The translations under genes were made by a program, and so were the position numbers. DNA of 64,000 bases, taken from NCBI GenBank assembly GCA_030685235.1, contig MU839179.1:100650-164649 (forward strand), given 5' to 3'. The notes beneath the pieces were generated by a model. The model was given only the letters and a program-made list of their open reading frames with translations. It made no database searches and was not told the DNA's origin. Positions 1-12,856 of this stretch are shown here, piece by piece; position 1 is the stretch's first letter, and each line of letters opens with the position of its first letter. The stretch is from Copromyces sp. CBS 386.78. Its lineage: Eukaryota > Ascomycota > Sordariomycetes > Sordariales > Sordariaceae.

Positions 1-1244
1 TCCTCAGTCCAGTCCTCACCCCTGTACCAGCTACCTTAGAAGAGTTCAAGAACGTAACTTGACGCTACCTACCTAATTATGTCATTTCCGGTAGGTGCCT
101 TGCTTGACTCCGGCGAAACGGTAATTCAATGTTACCTTAGATACTTGCTTCTTTAGACAAGGTCGAAATCCCCCCTCTGGGACGGGACCGAATGATGTGA
201 AAGTTTGTATGTAATCGCATTCTGGGCTACGGTATCCCTGGATAAGGGTCCACGGCCCGGGCCGCATTCAGGATAGTGCAGATCACTGCGCGTGATCAGT
301 CTAGTCACTCTAGTGTAGAGTAGGTAGAGTATTTGGCGTCTTGTGTCGAATCGATCTGAACTCCGGCCACAACACCACCATTCACAAATCTTGCAGAGGT
401 ACCTGCTAGGTAACCTGTAACTATGACCACCAGTTCTGTTACTATCAAATCACTGTCACCCGCTCTTTTTCGACCTACTTACATGTAGACGCTTCCAGAT
501 AGTCGTCAGGCCTACAAAATAGGAGGGGGGAAGACTACGACTGAGGTGGAGGACACTCTGTGCACCAGACTGAAGCCACCACGTAGTACCTGCATTAGGT
601 CGGGTCGGGTCCCTACATCCGTCGGGAATCTGCAGGGACCGTTCGCCACATGCCGAGAGGCTAGAACGGGGCGGCCACAACATGTGCAACGCAACGTTCG
701 CGGATCCCCCTCTTTTACCATTTTCTGGGGATTGGATTTCTTTTCCCAAAACATCGCCTTTTACCATGTCGATTTGTCCTCGCCCTTCCAAATTCGGTTG
801 CTCGAACCGGCACACCGAAGTTCCCTAATGTACCTACTGCTTGGCACCACCACGCTGGATTAGGAAGGTGTGATAGTTCACCAGGGTGATGAGACAGAGC
901 ACGGAGGTCATCTCGGATTTTTTACCTGACATGGAGTGAGTTAGTTGGATGCGATGTCTACGGTCTACCTAACTCAACCGGCCTGAGTCATCTCGGCGCC
1001 AGCTCAAGCCCGCGGGCCGGCTTAACCTCCACTCACTTCTTTTTATCATCGCCAGCGCCATCATCACACACCGCGACCTACCAACAACCTGGGACACACA
1101 CGGATCGACCCCAGAATCATCCATTTTTCTTTTTGCAAGGTCAATCGTACACCAACAGCTACAGAACCCGCCACTCCTCCGTCTCACGATTTTCCGCAAG
1201 CCACCGCACAATTTCCCGCTCCCCAGCAAAGCCGCACAGGCACG
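1..1244. other. Intergenic, no supported gene
   Basis: Several short open frames exist on both strands, notably around 460-860, but they overlap each other and show no recognisable domain, splice structure or codon pattern. The last 200 bases before the ATG at 1245 are C/A/T-rich, as expected of a fungal 5' untranslated region. Confidence 0.5.
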
Positions 1245-2162
1245 ATGGCAGCTTCGTTCCACCGTTTTTTGGACTTCCCATGGGAAATTCGAGCTCGGAT
1301 ATGGGAGCACACCGTCGAGCCTCGCACGGTTGAGGTCAGGATCCCAGGCTACGCAAAGCCAGTCACCGACGAAATGAGAAAAAAGTACAACCTGGAGCCG
1401 TTTGGTTTTCCCTGGATTACCGTCCAGCATCTGCGGTCATCCACCCCGGTGCCTGCGCCCCTGCACGCCTGTCGGGAAGCGCGCAACCACCTCACGACGA
1501 CGAAAGGTAGTGGTGGCGGCTTGGGTTCGGGGGACTACTACCAGAAGGCCTTCCAATGCATGCCGGCCGCGACATGGGACGGGAGAACAAAGCCTCTAGT
1601 GCATGTGCTGCGCAGGCCCGACTTTTGGCTGGAGTTGGGCCTGGATCTGAACCTGGAGGAGCCACGCTACGTCTGGATGAATTTCGAGATGGATATGCTT
1701 TCTATCGGCCCGACTCGCCTTGACCAATTTTTGTTGTTCTACGAGGACATTACGCGGCTCAAGTTGGAACGCGCACGCGACGAACGGTTTATTTTCGGCG
1801 AATCCAGCGTTTTTTATCATTGTGTCCATCTCCAAGAGGTCCACATAGTCTGTACAGACGGCTTGGATAATTGGGCCTTCTTGGTGGAGGACGATTTCTG
1901 TCAAAGGACAAAGAACATCTTACTGATCGATGGGAAAACTGGCGAGACGGCGAGACCCGCCGATTTGGCTGCTAAATGGGATCTGGATGAGCTACGCGCG
2001 GTGGAATACAGGAAGAACGGAGCACGCATAAACCCGGACACTGATGTGCCCTTTGTCCCTTGGCTCCCGCCCGGGTGGCTGGAGGGGGAGGAGTACTTTT
2101 GTGGTGAATACTATTACGAGAGTGGCGAGGAAGCGTGGGAATACTGGGATGATGACTGTTGA
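1245..2162 (+). CDS. 2EXR-domain (F-box-like) protein
   Basis: This is a single-exon reading frame of 305 residues. The N-terminus reads FHRFLDFPWEIRARIWEH and is followed by a segment with a basic, aromatic pattern (VEPRTVEVR). That is the start of the 2EXR domain, a large family of F-box-like fungal proteins of unknown molecular role. A conserved-type segment, LHACREARNHL, follows at about residues 73-83, where the family usually has its 'L..C.eSR' motif. The C-terminus (about residues 270-305) is rich in Glu, Tyr and Trp and strongly acidic. There is no signal peptide or membrane segment. The first in-frame ATG lies directly before the motif, so it is the likely start. Family membership is fairly secure. 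Substrate and partners are unknown, and a role as an adaptor is only inference. Confidence 0.85.
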   Translation: MAASFHRFLDFPWEIRARIWEHTVEPRTVEVRIPGYAKPVTDEMRKKYNLEPFGFPWITVQHLRSSTPVPAPLHACREARNHLTTTKGSGGGLGSGDYYQKAFQCMPAATWDGRTKPLVHVLRRPDFWLELGLDLNLEEPRYVWMNFEMDMLSIGPTRLDQFLLFYEDITRLKLERARDERFIFGESSVFYHCVHLQEVHIVCTDGLDNWAFLVEDDFCQRTKNILLIDGKTGETARPADLAAKWDLDELRAVEYRKNGARINPDTDVPFVPWLPPGWLEGEEYFCGEYYYESGEEAWEYWDDDC

Positions 2163-4528
2163 AGCCATTCCCATGTCTTGGCATTCTTGGCATTGGTGGA
2201 TACGATCCACACATGGCTAAGTACCCTGTATATAAGTCGGACTCCTCCTCCTTCTCATCACTTTCTTGCTCTCTCCTTAATCAATCAAGACTTTCACCAT
2301 CAACCCAGTCGTCTCACATGATCACCTTCTTCGTATGCTTCAACAATGACTACCATGCGACGCATGCGGCATGCCTCGGATTAGTGAGAGTTTGAGAGTT
2401 TCGTGCGTCTAGATGGTTGGAGAGGGTTTGGGCCTGGGGGAGGGCGTACCGATAGTGGCTTCAAGGACTTAAAGTAACGACATCGCTTGAATATAGAGTT
2501 CATCATCAGACCTTCCCTGTCGTCACTCAACGATGAAGGACTCGTTGACGGCCGACGACCAGCCAGACGAACCAAGATGGAACAGGGTGGATAAGGTATG
2601 TTTTTGTATCCCGTCCAGCGCCCGTCTAGCGCTTCAGACAACAAAAGAGAGAAAGGAAAAGGTCTACATTACGACCGCAATGTCCTTGATATAGTCACCA
2701 TTCCCATCCTTTGTACCGTCTATTCTTTCTAATGTTTGGATATTAATCTTTTTATTTTCCTAGACGTAGTATTTATTTGTTTTTTTGATCATCCTTGTCC
2801 AGGTGGCCATTAGCGGTTCAACAGCCCTCTACAGCCATCAACGCAGTATTTGCTATCAAAAAGAAAAACATATATTTGAACAAAATCAAGAACACCTAAA
2901 AAGATAACAACAAAAAAAAAAAACCAAATTTAAAAAAAAACTTTTATAAAAAAAAAAAAAAAAAAAAAAAACCCGAATCTCCACGTGATAAAAACGAATC
3001 ATACCCGCTATCAACCAAGTTCATCACGTTCTATTAAATTCCACTTCTCCTGTCCTCGCCATCTTCGCCGCTGCGACAGATAACTTATATGCCTTCCAGC
3101 AGTGCAGCACTAAGAAACACAAACCCGCTTATAATAAACATAACATATAGAGGAAAAAAAAAAAAAAAAATATGGGTACTAGCAAGATGTAACGGTTCGG
3201 GTCAGCCGTCAAGGTTCTCATTGTCACATCAATGGGTCCAGTTAGGTGTCGTCTAGTACCTACGATCTGCCCCTAGGTACCTTACCTATAAAACCCAGCG
3301 CCTCGTATCCCTACCTTCCTGTCTGGGATGAAACTCTCTCCTCTTTAACTTCTTACCTGTCTTTAGTCCAAGATAGGTACCTAAGGTAATCAAAGCGGTA
3401 CACACTCAGCTCCGTTGCCCTCTGGACCTGGTTACGCCGTGGTACTGGACAATCATAGGTGCTAAAGCTTGCGAATCGCAAATTAACGGGGCCTCGGCTG
3501 CCCAGCCGGGACGGGACCAGCCGAGCTTGGACCCGCAGGGCTAGGTTTTTTCTTGTTTCAAACTTTCAACTTTCAACTGTCGAGGTTTCCTTTCTCGACG
3601 CCGGCATTCTAGTTGGCTGTGGTTTGGCTACTGTAGTCGGCTGGGAACTAATTGGAACGTAACGGCCCGATAGGACGGACGGAGAAGACTATTATTCTAT
3701 AGTATAGACGGAAACGAGACGAGACCCGAATTGGCATTTGGATGTGTAAATGGACGCTTGGGCAATTTTGGTTTCTTCCATGTCCCAAGAGGTCCTTTTC
3801 TGTCCGAACTGAACTTTCAATAGAAGTTTGAACCCCCAAAGAGCACAGGGCGGGACGGGAGTTAAGATGAATTTACTATCGCTGTGTCTTGTACCCAGCT
3901 AAACCTAGTGCGATATCAACTCTCAAGGGATCATCTGTTACAAAACATTGTGATTCTTGACCATGTCGGTAGGATCAGCTAGCTAGGCTTGATTAGCCAT
4001 TGATTGGTGTTCCTTTTGCTAATGTTGCTCCCAGCAAATGCTACTGTACCAAACCATCTGATCAGAAGCATCACTCCAAATTCGACCCTCAGCTTTGTAT
4101 GAATGTATGATGTATGTATGTGTATAGGTATATATACAAACGACGTCCACACAAAAACGCCCTTCCCTTGACTTACGAGACCATAGAGAGACAAAGCCAG
4201 TCCAGTCCCTTAGCCCTCCCCGTCCAATCCAATATACAAAACAAGTAGTATGATAATGAAAAAAAAAATGAAAAAAAAAAATAGAATTTGCGACCTATCG
4301 CTCAACACAGGTCAGGTATACTCATCTCTCATCTCTTTCATCTCTCTTCTTTCTCTCCTCCCAATAAAGGTATATATACCGTGAACCGGAAAAAATGAAC
4401 ACCTAACCAATGCATTTTCCCCATATCACGTTTGGATAAATTGTCCTTTTTATCCAAAGATCAACTGCTGTTCCTCTCTTCTTCCCTCATATTCTCCCAA
4501 GATCAACTCTCTGACTTTAGTCAAGCAT
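2163..4528. other. Intergenic, A-tract rich, no supported gene
   Basis: About 2.4 kb lie between the 2EXR gene and the 3' end of acu-8. The stretch contains several long A tracts (about 2910-2971, 3154-3171 and 4259-4281) and many GGTACCTA-type words common in Neurospora intergenic DNA. The 3' untranslated region of acu-8 must occupy its right edge. Short open frames show no family resemblance. Confidence 0.5.
2948..2971. repeat. Poly-A tract
   Basis: A run of 24 consecutive A lies inside a wider A-rich stretch. It has no target-site duplication or retroposed gene body that I could see, so I treat it as simple-sequence DNA. Confidence 0.8.
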
Positions 4529-6250
4529 TTAGAACTTGACCTTGGCCATGGAGCCCTCCTCGACAAGAGCCTTGTGCATGTCGAAAGCGTTGAAGAGAAG
4601 GTGGGGCTCGTGGCCCATGCCCTTGCGGAGGCACTCAAACTCGGCCTTCTCGAAGTAGGCCTTGAGGATAGGCTTGTAGACATCATGGACGCACTTGTCG
4701 ATGATGACGCGGGCGCGCTCGCGGGGGCTGAGGCCACGGACATCGGCGAGACCGTTCTCGGTGACGATGACGTCGAGATCGTGCTCGGTCTGGTCGATGT
4801 GGGTGCACATGGGGACGATGCAAGAAACACCGTTGGGGTCCGTCTTGGAGGGACGGGTGGAGGGAGTGTGCATGATGGAGTACTTGGAGTTGCGGAGGAA
4901 ATCGGCAGAACCACCAAGACCGTTGAGCATGCGGGAGCCCATGACGTTGGTCGAGTTGGCGTGGGCGTAGATGTCGACCTCGACGGGGGTGTTCATGCCG
5001 ATGACACCGAGACGGCGGATGATCTCGGGAGCGTTGGAGACGGACTGAGAACGGAGGAGGAGCTTGTCATAGTAGTTGTCCCAGTTCTTGTAGAAGCGCT
5101 CGAAGCCGTCGGGCGAGAAGCGGATCGAGGTGGCGGTAGCGAAGTCAAGCTTGCCGGCATCGAAGAGGTCGAGGAAGGTATCCTGGATAACCTCAGTCCA
5201 GACGTTGAGGTTCTTGAAGTTGGAGTTCTCGAGACCACCAATGACGGCGTTGGCGATGTTGCCGATACCGGACTGGATGGGGAGCAGGTTCTTGGGGAGG
5301 CGGCCGTGGGCGACCTCGTGCTCCAAGAACTCGATCAGGTGGCCGGCGATGGCGAAGGCCTTGTCGTCAGCGGGGGTGTTGGGGAGGGTCTGATCGGGGG
5401 TGGTGCACTCGATGATACCGACAACCTTCTCGGGGTCGATGGGGATCGAAGTAGTACCGATGCGGTCCCTGCACTGGGTGACGAGCAAGGGCTTGCGGTG
5501 GGGAGGGAGGTCGGAGAAGGTGATATCGTGGAGACCGTCGAAGCTGGGGAGGGCGGTGTTGACCTCGATGATGATCTTGTCGGCCATCTGGAGGAGCTCG
5601 GGGGTGGCACCGACCGAGGCACCGGGGACGATGGAGCCGTCCTCCTTGATCTCGGTAGCCTCAACGCAGACGACATCGAGACCCTTGCTGTCCTTGCGGT
5701 CCTTGGTGTAGTAGCCCTGTGCGCGAACGGGGTTAGCAAGGCGTTTGCGACAGGTGATTTTGCGCAGTTTGCGCCGAGTTCGCGGCAGCTTACGTAGACG
5801 AGATCAGTGGGGAACATGGACAAGTGCTTGTCGAAGAAGTTGATGCGACCCTCGTTGATACCCTTGGCAATGTTCTTGCCGACCTGATGGGGAGCGCGAC
5901 GGCTGATCATGTCGAGACCAGCCCAGCGGTTCTCGGTCTCCGCACCGGCGGAGGCACCGACGAAAAGGTTGTACTTGAGCTGGCCCTGGAGGCCGTTCTT
6001 CTCGACGTGGTCAGCGAGCATGGTAGGGACCTTCCTGTTGGGCGGGAGACATGATTAGCACCTGTTTCGCGATGCGGTATTTCCAAACTTTTTCTTACTT
6101 GGGGTAGCCGACACCGGTGAAACCGGACCAGCCGATGTAGGTGCCATTGGGGAAGTGCTGAAGCATGTCCTCGGGGGAGCAAAGCTTCTTGAGCATGGAA
6201 GGGCGCTTAACGCGCGACCTGAGGGCCGCGGAGGCAATGGGCGACGCCAT
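4529..6250 (-). CDS. acu-8: Acetyl-CoA hydrolase / CoA-transferase (ACU-8)
   Basis: There are three exons on the minus strand: 6250-6099, 6034-5794 and 5716-4529, giving 526 residues. Both introns have GTAAG donors, GCTAAC/T-type branch sites and CAG acceptors. The start at 6250 is the ATG that opens [14 protein letters not shown], a basic leader fitting mitochondrial import. The protein matches the acetyl-CoA hydrolase/transferase family (yeast Ach1, Neurospora ACU-8): [16 protein letters not shown] near the N-terminus, [17 protein letters not shown], and in the C-terminal half [12 protein letters not shown] and [12 protein letters not shown]. In that family a Glu in the C-terminal domain forms the CoA-thioester intermediate; [16 protein letters not shown] lies nearby in this protein. 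The enzyme moves CoA between short acyl groups and acetate, and in Neurospora it is needed for growth on acetate. The length equals the family norm and no defect is visible. Its usual regulation by acetate cannot be read from the sequence. Confidence 0.95.
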
Positions 6251-9200
6251 CGTGATGTGGATGTGGTGTTGTGATTAGAGAGAAAGATAGAGCGGAGATG
6301 GGGATGAGGATTCCTTGGACGACGCAGAAAAGGATCGCGGAGGAGGTCAAGGAGTCGGAGAAGACAACAGGAGTAAGAAAGAAAAGATGGGAAGAAGTGG
6401 ACAAGAGATGGACAAGAGACGGAAGCGGAACAACAGAAAAACACACAACGGGGGAATGAAGACGGTACGGATCGCTGTTTCGAAACTCGGGACAAAAAAG
6501 GGTTAATAAAAGAGCGCAACGGCAGGGCTTCTTTTTACGACTGGAGACTCCATCAACACGTCCGGGATAAGGGCTTTTCCCGAATTGCGGAGAGGATTGT
6601 ATTCTGTAGACGCAGGAGCGGTAGGTAGCGTGATGCATGCACCAGACTGGAGCAATACATCATCGCCAGACCGCCCGGGATTGGCGGCTTGTAATTCGAC
6701 GCTGAGCTGGATATGGCGGGGTAGATTTGCGAGGGATTGAGCTGGCGGCGTCGCGGCGACGTCGGGTTCGGGGCCCCACGATACACTACACTACAAGTGA
6801 CCTGGACCGGCGGCGTCGGGTTCGGGGCCCCACGATACACATGTACACTACAAGTGACCGGCACAATGGGGGAGACAAAGAGGCGCGCTGCATGATTGGC
6901 CAGTTTCTTGGATCCCCAAACGCCCAGACCATTCTTTCCTTCCAAAATCCAATTCCATCTCTTCCCTTTGCCCCTTCATCATGTCACCCAAAAGGCCCGT
7001 GCTCTTCCATTTGTCCCGTCTTTCATCTCTTTTGCCTAGCAGTTCCATTCCTTCGGGCGTTCGGTGTTGGGCGGGGCCCGGCTGATATCCAAAGGCTCCG
7101 CTGGCCCGGACCAAACACAGCCCACCCTCGGTAATCACGGAGCTCCCCTGATCATGACTCGCGGCACAACCACACCACCACCAAGTCCACGTGAAAGTGT
7201 GGAACCGCCAACGAACCGTGAATCTGTCGATACATACCCCTCGTTCGATGTTGGGCGACTTCCACCAAACCCGACCGGCGCGCCGTCCGAACACGAGATC
7301 GTCTTGTTTTGGTGGCAATGCTTCGCCAACATCCTCATCCCCAGTGATCTCGCCTTCGGCCTCCATCCCTTCTTCCCCATTCTCCGCCATCTCCGTCCAT
7401 GTTGACAGCTTGTCATCTCGTGGGTTCCCACACCTCGTGTCATCATCGATGATTTCCATCCACTCTCGCGCGCCGGCAAGGACGGAACATGAGTGGCGAG
7501 GTCGGTGCCAGTGTTTATTTATACTTTCCAAACCGGAGGATCTGCGTTGCGTCTCTGTCCGCTCCGTACGGCGCCGCCCTTGACAAGTGAAGCAGCATGA
7601 AAGCGGGCTTGCGGGAGCCGGCCGAGTGAGTTGTCGGGGACAAAAGGCCGGGATAACCTATGTTGATGCCGGCCGGACTCTATCCACCCTTTTAGTCCTC
7701 CGCACGCATGACCTTCGGAGGCCGGATGTCGTTGATCCAGACCAGTCGCCACCCCCCGAAACAACCCCGTCTCTGCTCCCATTGCCCTTCCGCACTCCTG
7801 TTCTTTTGCACCGCGTCGCTTCCCCATGAACCATCAGGAGCCTTCTCCGGCCGGCGTCGTGGCCACTTGTCCGGGTTCACTAGCGATTTCCTAGCGTTGA
7901 GATCGCGGTCGGTGGTCGTCGGTGGTCGTCGGCGTTCGGGGTTGGCTCTGTTTGAGGTTTTCACTACCAGAACTCTGTGCCACCGCCAGATATAGTTGGC
8001 TTTCTCGGCATGTTGAATCCATTGCCGTCCTCAAACTCGTCTGTTGCTGCTGGGCATTTTTGTCGTCTTGGCGATCCGTCAAAAAGCTTGCGCGTCTACG
8101 AACAGCACAAGATCTTCTGGAGATGCTTCGGCGAGATTGGTGTCGCTGTCGTCCCTTTTATATCCCAGACTACCCCCTCTCAGCACTTTCGTCACCCCCA
8201 AGCCGCAAGTCTGGCGCATCCAATCAAGCTCCCTATTTCCTCCTGGCAGAAATATGTCTGCAGGGCAGTTTCATCACCCTGACACACCAAAGTGCCTGAC
8301 AAGCACTGGCAGAGGCATGGTGACGTGCATGATTGTCATGGAGGGTCGGCTGCTCGTGTTAACGCTTCGCCTGCAGCGGCAGCTTGGAAAATGCCATGTG
8401 GGTTGATTTCGAAAGTTCAGCTCTTGATCTCATACGTCGCTCGCCATACTTGGACTACCGACCTGCCTTTCTTTCGTTGCGTGATCATAGGTCATGTCCT
8501 ATCGGTCTCAAACCAGAGCTCTTCGACGACAGACCTTGGTACCATTCGAGGGATCCCATGCTGCTCTTCAGGGTGTATGGTAGTCCGAGAAACAGCAAAA
8601 CAAGATCTTGAACAGGTCTTTGCTTCACATTGGTATAAGGTTCGTCACTGCTGGACAGGCGCCTGGCCTTACCTATTGCCACCTAGGTCTAGTCTAGGCC
8701 CAGCATCTGGTGAAGTCGGATCCGCAACAACGATGCTTGCCGCCATCCCTCATCATCTCTGTGGTGTTTTGCCGTGGTGTCAGTCACACGACGCAGAACT
8801 TGGTGACGAGGTGAAGATCTCTGGTCAAGAGCGTCCTCTCTGGGAAGCATCTTGTCGCCAAATGGCTGAGTACCTTTAGCATCCCATCCGGGCACAACCT
8901 CAACAACAATCAGCTCCCTCCATCCCGGAGATTCACTTAAACTTTTTCAAGAGTAAGGTTCGGCGTGGTACCCGTCCGATACCCGACGGATGTCACCAAC
9001 CACCCGAACGGCTGGCTCTGGAGAGCAAACACTTTTGGTACACTGTATCACATGTCAGTTTCCGCGCGTCCCCTAATCCAAAAAAAAAAAAAAAAAAAAA
9101 AAAGCCTAAATCTAGACGGCGATAGGGTTTGCTTGTGGGGGGGAACCAGTCGTACAAACATTTACTACCTTGCTTCTGGCATTGTTTGCGGTGGGAAGGA

Positions 9201-9391
9201 AACAACAGACCAACCAGGCCGTGTAACCTCACGTGTGATTTGGAGTCGGGTCCCTGCGATGCGATGCGATCCGACAAGGCTATTTCGACGACTTGTCGAA
9301 AGTCGACCGACTGGAGAGGATACTATAACCACCGGTTTGGAGAATCCTCGTACTGAAAGTCTTGGGTCGTGGAAATAATCCTATAAAGGCG
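6251..9391. other. acu-8 upstream region and gene-poor stretch
   Basis: The left few hundred bases must hold the acu-8 promoter and 5' leader (minus strand). The rest, to the hAT element at 9400, has many overlapping open frames of 60-230 codons on both strands. None has a domain, a signal peptide or a credible exon chain. The long frame 7531-6848 on the minus strand has an odd Trp/Gly-rich composition and is probably chance. A tract of 24 A lies at 9080-9103. Confidence 0.45.
6761..6859. repeat. Imperfect 42/45-bp direct repeat upstream of acu-8
   Basis: Two copies of a GC-rich unit lie at 6761-6802 and 6815-6859. Each begins GTCGGGTTCGGGGCCCCACG and ends CACTACAAGTGACC. They differ by a 3-base length change and one or two substitutions. 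The spacer is 12 bp. They lie about 510-610 bp upstream of the acu-8 ATG, so they could be promoter elements or just a local duplication. Confidence 0.85.
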
Positions 9392-9399
9392 AAAGAAAC

Positions 9400-12300
9400 C
9401 AGGGCTTCACATAAATCAAATCAAATCAAATCTGAGGTCTGATTTGGCTTGTTTGAGATATTTCGAGTCCCGATTTACGTTGTTGAGGGGTTATTTGATT
9501 TACTTTACATAAATTTGCGCACAGATTATAAATTTTCCGGCCATATCCCCCCCCCCTATAACCTAATATTGTAAATACCCCGTTTTACTACCAATTCTTA
9601 TATAAAGCAATACGCTCGATAGTTGTATATAATAAATTGTACCTCTATTAACCGATCACAAATCTCGTCTTACTAAATACCCTCTCCGCCTTATTAAATA
9701 TCGCTAATATCGTTAATATAGCGATAGCTATACGTAATAATTTAGGAAAATAGTCTTACTAGTAATAATATACCTACTACAATATTAAATTTATAATAAT
9801 ATCCTTCTTTATTATACGTAAGGCGAAGTACGATTCCAATTCGCTAAAATTAACCTTATTACTAAATGAATTAAAAAAATCGTCTTTAAATATATATTCC
9901 TAATAATATACTTCTCTTTCTTTATATTATAGATTCGGAATTAAATTATAATAAATATTATCGTTGTAATATTATTTTAAAAAGATCTCTTTAAATATTT
10001 CAATTAAACCTACTCCTTTTACTAACTTATAATATAAATAGAGAATTCGCTTTCGTTTAGTAGGGTATAATAATATTACTATTTAATATAGTTAGCTATC
10101 TTCTAATACCCCTAAATACTCTTCCAACTTCCTTATTAAAAGGTTAATATTATTACGAATAAACCGATTATTATTAATATTAAAATCTATTTAACGAATT
10201 TCTTCTAATAGTATTAGGCGAATTTATTAAGGGCGGGGTTAATTATAACTGATTCGAAGTACATTATTATAATCTTAATACTAAATAAGTAAAATACGGG
10301 GGTAGTATAGTCGTCGACTAAATCTAGCGGTTTTATTAATTTAATAATTAATAAACTTAGCGAAAGGATAGCGAAAAGAGATATTAGAACTACTATTAAA
10401 AGGTTTAATTTCGAAACGGGTTAAATATATAGATTTCTATCGTTTAAATTCTTCGATTAATTTCTTCAAATCGAAAAGGATACTACTAAAGTTAGATTAC
10501 TTATCTTTATACTATAATATAAATTCTTTAAACTTCGAGAAGATAATATTAACAACAATTAATACAGCTTAATTATCGTTTATTAAAAGTTTAAATTTCT
10601 TATTTTCTAATTCCTTCTTATATATTAAATACTAGTAATTTAATACTTATTATAATCGTATAGTACATATAATTATATTATACTACGAATTCTAACGAAT
10701 CGAATTATTTTAAACGAAATTAAAAATTTTTTCGTTATTGTTAATATAGAAATTTCTAAACCTTGTAATTTATTTTAGAATTATATCACTAACTATTAAT
10801 TTACGAAAGTTCGCTTTCTTCTATAGTAATTGTTAAATAAAAATAATAAAATTATAGAATTTACTAAATGTATTTTACTTCTTTTAAAAAGTTAGAAATT
10901 TTACCTTCTCCTCTTTTAATATAGCAGGGTCGAATTTTTAATTAATAAAATTAAGAATATTTCCTTCGAAAAAGGTTTTTACTATTAAATTAAAGATATA
11001 ACCTAAATAGTATACGCAATAATTAAATATATTAATATCGTTGTAGAATTTAAATACGTATTTAATTATTTTATTATTCGTATTCGTATTATTAGATTAG
11101 AAGTAATATAATTTATTACGGATATTATAATCGTTAATTACCTTATTAATAATAGCGCTTATTAATTCCGGTCGATTAATAATTATTTTACTATAATATC
11201 TATCGGGATCGGTCGGATTTTACTAATATTTTTACCTCTATAATAACCCTTAACGTAAGGTATTATAATAAATCGAATTTAAAGTACGCTAAATATATCG
11301 GTAAAGTATATAACGACGGCGAATATCGTATAACTATTCAGCGAAGTCTATAGATCGAAGGAGAAATAAACTTTATATAGGGTTATAGTAAACTATTATT
11401 ATAAACGGGCCTTATTTCCAATAAACTGATCCTCTAACTATTTTCCTATTATTATTAAATTTTTAAGTAAAATAATATTAGCGACGGCAGGGTTTAATAA
11501 TTTTATTAATACGCAAAAGTCCGTATTCTCTACGATCGAAAATCCTAAATTAAAAGAAATAACGAAATTAATTAGCGACTCTTTAATATTTTCGCCGACG
11601 ACGGCTATAATAATTTATAATAATAATATAGAGGGTTAGGAATGATTAAAGGAAGTACGTATATTATTATTACTATATTATCGTTTATTTAATTCTAATT
11701 CTTTCCCTCTCTTATAAATATTATAAACCTTATTTAAATAGTTCGCTAATAGGGTTATCGCCTTTAAATTAAAGATTTAGCTATATTTACCGTAGTAAAA
11801 GAATTTCCTATCCTTTTCATTATTACTAAATAATCGGATTAGTCGTATACCTTAATCGTTAATTTATAACCGTTCTTTACGTTTTTAATATATTTAAATC
11901 TTAAGAATATATTTCCGATAATTGTATTCTACGTACGGCCATTCTACTATAGATTTTCGAACGATCTTATCGGCGTTATATTATTTTAATTTAGTAATAC
12001 GTACTTTAAACGAACGACGAAATATATAGCCGAATAGAATATAGGGTTGAGGCGACTCTAGTACTTCGTTTAGTAGGGGGGATCGTAGGGTTATAGCGGC
12101 GTCGGTTAGCACAATTATTAATTAATTCGACTAGAATATAGTAATCTAATATATTAATCTAATATATATTACTATTAAAATTAATTTAATAAATAGAGTA
12201 CTAATAAATCTAATTAATAAAGGAAGTAGAAAAATAGCGAGCAAGGGGAAATAGGGGGATATAATATACTTTTAAAATACTACGATTTCTCGCTAATAGC

Positions 12301-12569
12301 AGACTTCAATATAATTTCTATACTAATATACGATTTTTTCTAGAGCAGTTATACAACCTTTATACCCGACCGTCTACAGCAAAAATCATACTACATATAT
12401 CGGAGAAGCAGGTTACTACAGAAATTTCAACCCTCTGACGAAACAAATACGCAAATCAAACAAATCAAATCACTGCCCAGATTTGGCTTGATCCAGCACT
12501 CGATTTGGTTTACTGGGACCCGGTCTGGTTTGCTTTGCTTTACTACGGTTTGATTTACGTGAAGCCCTG
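9400..12569. mobile_element. RIP-mutated hAT-superfamily DNA transposon
   Basis: The element is 3170 bp long. Its left end reads CAGGGCTTCACATAAATCAA and its right end, read inward on the other strand, CAGGGCTTCACGTAAATCAA, so the inverted repeats match at 21 of the first 23 positions. The flanks carry an exact 8-bp target duplication, AAAGAAAC, at 9392-9399 and 12570-12577. Eight-bp duplications and CAGGG-type ends are typical of hAT elements. The interior (about 9480-12420) is extremely AT-rich; CpA and TpG are nearly absent while CpG is frequent, the mark of RIP. No transposase frame survives, so the transposase orientation is unknown. GATTTGGCTTG recurs just inside both ends, as subterminal repeats do in this superfamily. 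The superfamily call rests on ends and duplication only. Confidence 0.9.
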
Positions 12570-12818
12570 AAAGAAACCCCATAACAGCTTGGCGCTCGGC
12601 TTGGCTCAATCCAATTGTCGTGTTGTTATGGTTAAAATGGTAACGCGTCGCATTCCTCTTTTTTTTTTTTAGGTCAGGACTCGGACACCCATCACCAAAT
12701 CGACAATCGATAGGATCTGGAACCGATCCTCCCAAGGGGAAAAAAAAAAAGGAGAACGGTCTGGGCGATTCGACAACACAACATAACAGTAACAACACCG
12801 AGGGGATGGATGGGATTG

Positions 12819-12820
<2 letters not shown>

Positions 12821-12855
<35 letters not shown>
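12821..12855. repeat. (AGC)n microsatellite
   Basis: Nearly twelve uninterrupted AGC units. No credible gene surrounds them, so they are probably not translated. Confidence 0.95.

Positions 12856-12856
<1 letters not shown>

Noticed and set aside
4574..5797. A 407-codon plus-strand frame antisense to acu-8.
   Set aside because: It is the antisense shadow of the conserved acu-8 exon 3. Its Val/Gly/Asp-rich composition mirrors the sense codon bias and it has no family features.
6848..7531. A 227-codon minus-strand frame upstream of acu-8.
   Set aside because: It has no domain, signal peptide or introns, odd Trp/Gly/Glu-rich composition, and crosses several other frames. I judged it to be chance in GC-rich DNA.
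9480..12420. The AT-rich block as a centromere-like or mitochondrial insertion.
   Set aside because: Matching hAT inverted repeats and an exact 8-bp duplication enclose it. CpG is kept while CpA/TpG is lost, which fits RIP rather than organelle DNA.
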